A DNA stretch of 7,235 bases from Ruminococcaceae bacterium UBA5396. Its GTDB lineage: Bacteria > Bacillota > Clostridia > Oscillospirales > Acutalibacteraceae. The DNA is taken from assembly GCA_002410715.1 (NCBI GenBank), contig DHOG01000109.1, positions 1 through 7,235 on the forward strand, in the 5' to 3' direction. The notes under the pieces are model-generated. The model was not told where the DNA came from, searched no databases, and worked only from the letters and a program-made list of their open reading frames with translations. Each line of letters begins with the position of its first letter. Within the stretch, counting starts at the first letter, position 1. The translations under genes and the position numbers were made by a program. Below, one piece after another: positions 6,850-7,235 of the stretch.

Positions 6850-6873
6850 AAAGAAACACATAATTACAGATAA

Positions 6874-6886
6874 TGATATTATATCA
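6874..6886. promoter_or_regulatory. Dyad overlapping the -10 box, possible operator
   Basis: TGATAT-T-ATATCA is a perfect 6+6 dyad with one central base, lying directly over the TATAAT of the operon promoter. A repressor bound here would block RNA polymerase. AT-rich dyads arise easily by chance around a -10 box, and no HTH repressor gene lies in the window, so the operator role is only a proposal. Confidence 0.3.
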
Positions 6887-6906
6887 AAGGGATAGGGGGG
6901 GTACAA
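6878..6906 (-). promoter_or_regulatory. Sigma-70/SigA-type promoter of the hsdR operon
   Basis: On the minus strand the -10 box is a perfect TATAAT (6883-6878). It is preceded by exactly 17 nt and a partial -35 box, TTGTAC (6906-6901; TTG matches consensus). Transcription would start near 6870, leaving a leader of about 70 nt before the hsdR GTG. No other promoter of this quality was seen between the genes, so it probably serves all five. Confidence 0.6.
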
Positions 6907-7003
6907 TGAAAAGCGTTCCATCTTGGCGAACTATACTGACCTTACTCAGAACCCGTAGACACAAAGAAAATCTAATTTCTAGTGTTTACTCAAAATTCTT
7001 GTA

Positions 7004-7235
7004 TCATGCTATGTCTTTCAATTTCAATGGCGCAAAGTTTTCAAATATGTCACTAGGAAACCGCTGGGTAAATGCATAACTGAGTGTAGCAAAGTGGGGT
7101 ATTTTTGTAGTTAAATCATATCCTATGAACCACCTATAGGCGATATTCATATCTATTTCTTTAACGGTTTGCCTAAGCGATTTAATCCCGAATAAATGCT
7201 GAATTAAGACCCACCACCGGATCTACCGCAGGTCT
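7004..7235 (-). pseudogene. Remnant of an IS1182-family transposase (N-terminal part)
   Basis: Reading the minus strand from the right edge, one frame gives RPAVDPVV (7235-7212). A second frame from 7210 gives VLIQHLFGIKSLRQTVKEI, then DMNIAYRWFIGYDLTTKIPH and FTQRFPSDIFENF, to about 7034. This matches the N-terminal DUF772 region of IS1182-type transposases, in which the VDPVV and LIQHLFGI segments are normally joined by a few residues in one frame. A small deletion of roughly 11 nt therefore seems to have broken the frame near 7211. After FENF the match stops and an unrelated tail ends at TGA (7006-7004); the catalytic residues are not present. The gene would start beyond the window. The element is dead and marks past insertion beside the defence operon. 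Family assignment is by recalled motif pattern only. Confidence 0.75.

Noticed and set aside
6873..7079. Small plus-strand frame of 68 codons, or 57 from the ATG at 6906 with a G-run before it
   Set aside because: It lies antisense to the transposase remnant and across the operon promoter, and its translation is unrecognisable. The G-run may simply be part of the promoter spacer. A real small gene is not excluded but is not supported.
1..7235. CRISPR arrays, tRNA or rRNA genes, riboswitches
   Set aside because: No regularly spaced direct repeats, tRNA-like cloverleaf, rRNA-like or riboswitch-like sequence was recognised by eye on either strand.

Overview
The window looks like part of an accessory defence island on a bacterial chromosome or integrated element. 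Almost all coding capacity lies on the minus strand, in one compact five-gene unit read from about 6870 down to 326. Mid-range base composition, strong G-rich Shine-Dalgarno sites, the EcoAI/EcoEI-like subunit set and an IS1182-type transposase remnant suggest a Bacillota (Clostridia-like) host. That assignment is inference, because no taxonomic marker gene is present.

Layout in order of transcription: (1) 7235-7004, a decayed, frame-broken N-terminal piece of an IS1182-family transposase. (2) 7003-6798, an intergenic region with a good minus-strand promoter (TTGTAC, 17 nt, TATAAT), a 13-nt dyad lying over the -10 box, and a roughly 70-nt leader with a hairpin. (3) hsdR, GTG start, 777 aa. 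(4) hsdM, 490 aa. (5) hsdS, 300 aa, with a single target-recognition domain. (6) An ImmA/IrrE-family zinc metallopeptidase, 254 aa with the start chosen here. (7) An EVE-like domain fused to a PD-(D/E)xK nuclease, about 326 aa. (8) 325-161, non-coding with a weak terminator-like hairpin. (9) 160-2, the 3' end of an unrecognised plus-strand reading frame converging on the operon.

The genes appear to be one transcript: 18 nt between hsdR and hsdM, a 4-nt overlap (ATGA) between hsdM and hsdS, an 8-nt overlap (ATGGCTGA) between hsdS and the peptidase gene, and 10 nt before the nuclease gene. HsdR, HsdM and HsdS form a type I restriction-modification enzyme: M and S methylate the target, and R with M and S translocates and cuts unmethylated DNA. 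The last two genes are not part of the canonical enzyme. The EVE-PD-(D/E)xK protein looks like a modification-sensing nuclease that could act on phage DNA carrying modified bases. The IrrE-like peptidase could control the system by proteolysis. The most unusual points are the half-size HsdS, whose C-terminal tail resembles small antitoxin-like tails found next to ImmA/IrrE genes, and the tight coupling of an EVE nuclease and a peptidase to a type I operon. Functional statements for these two genes are inference from motifs and context.
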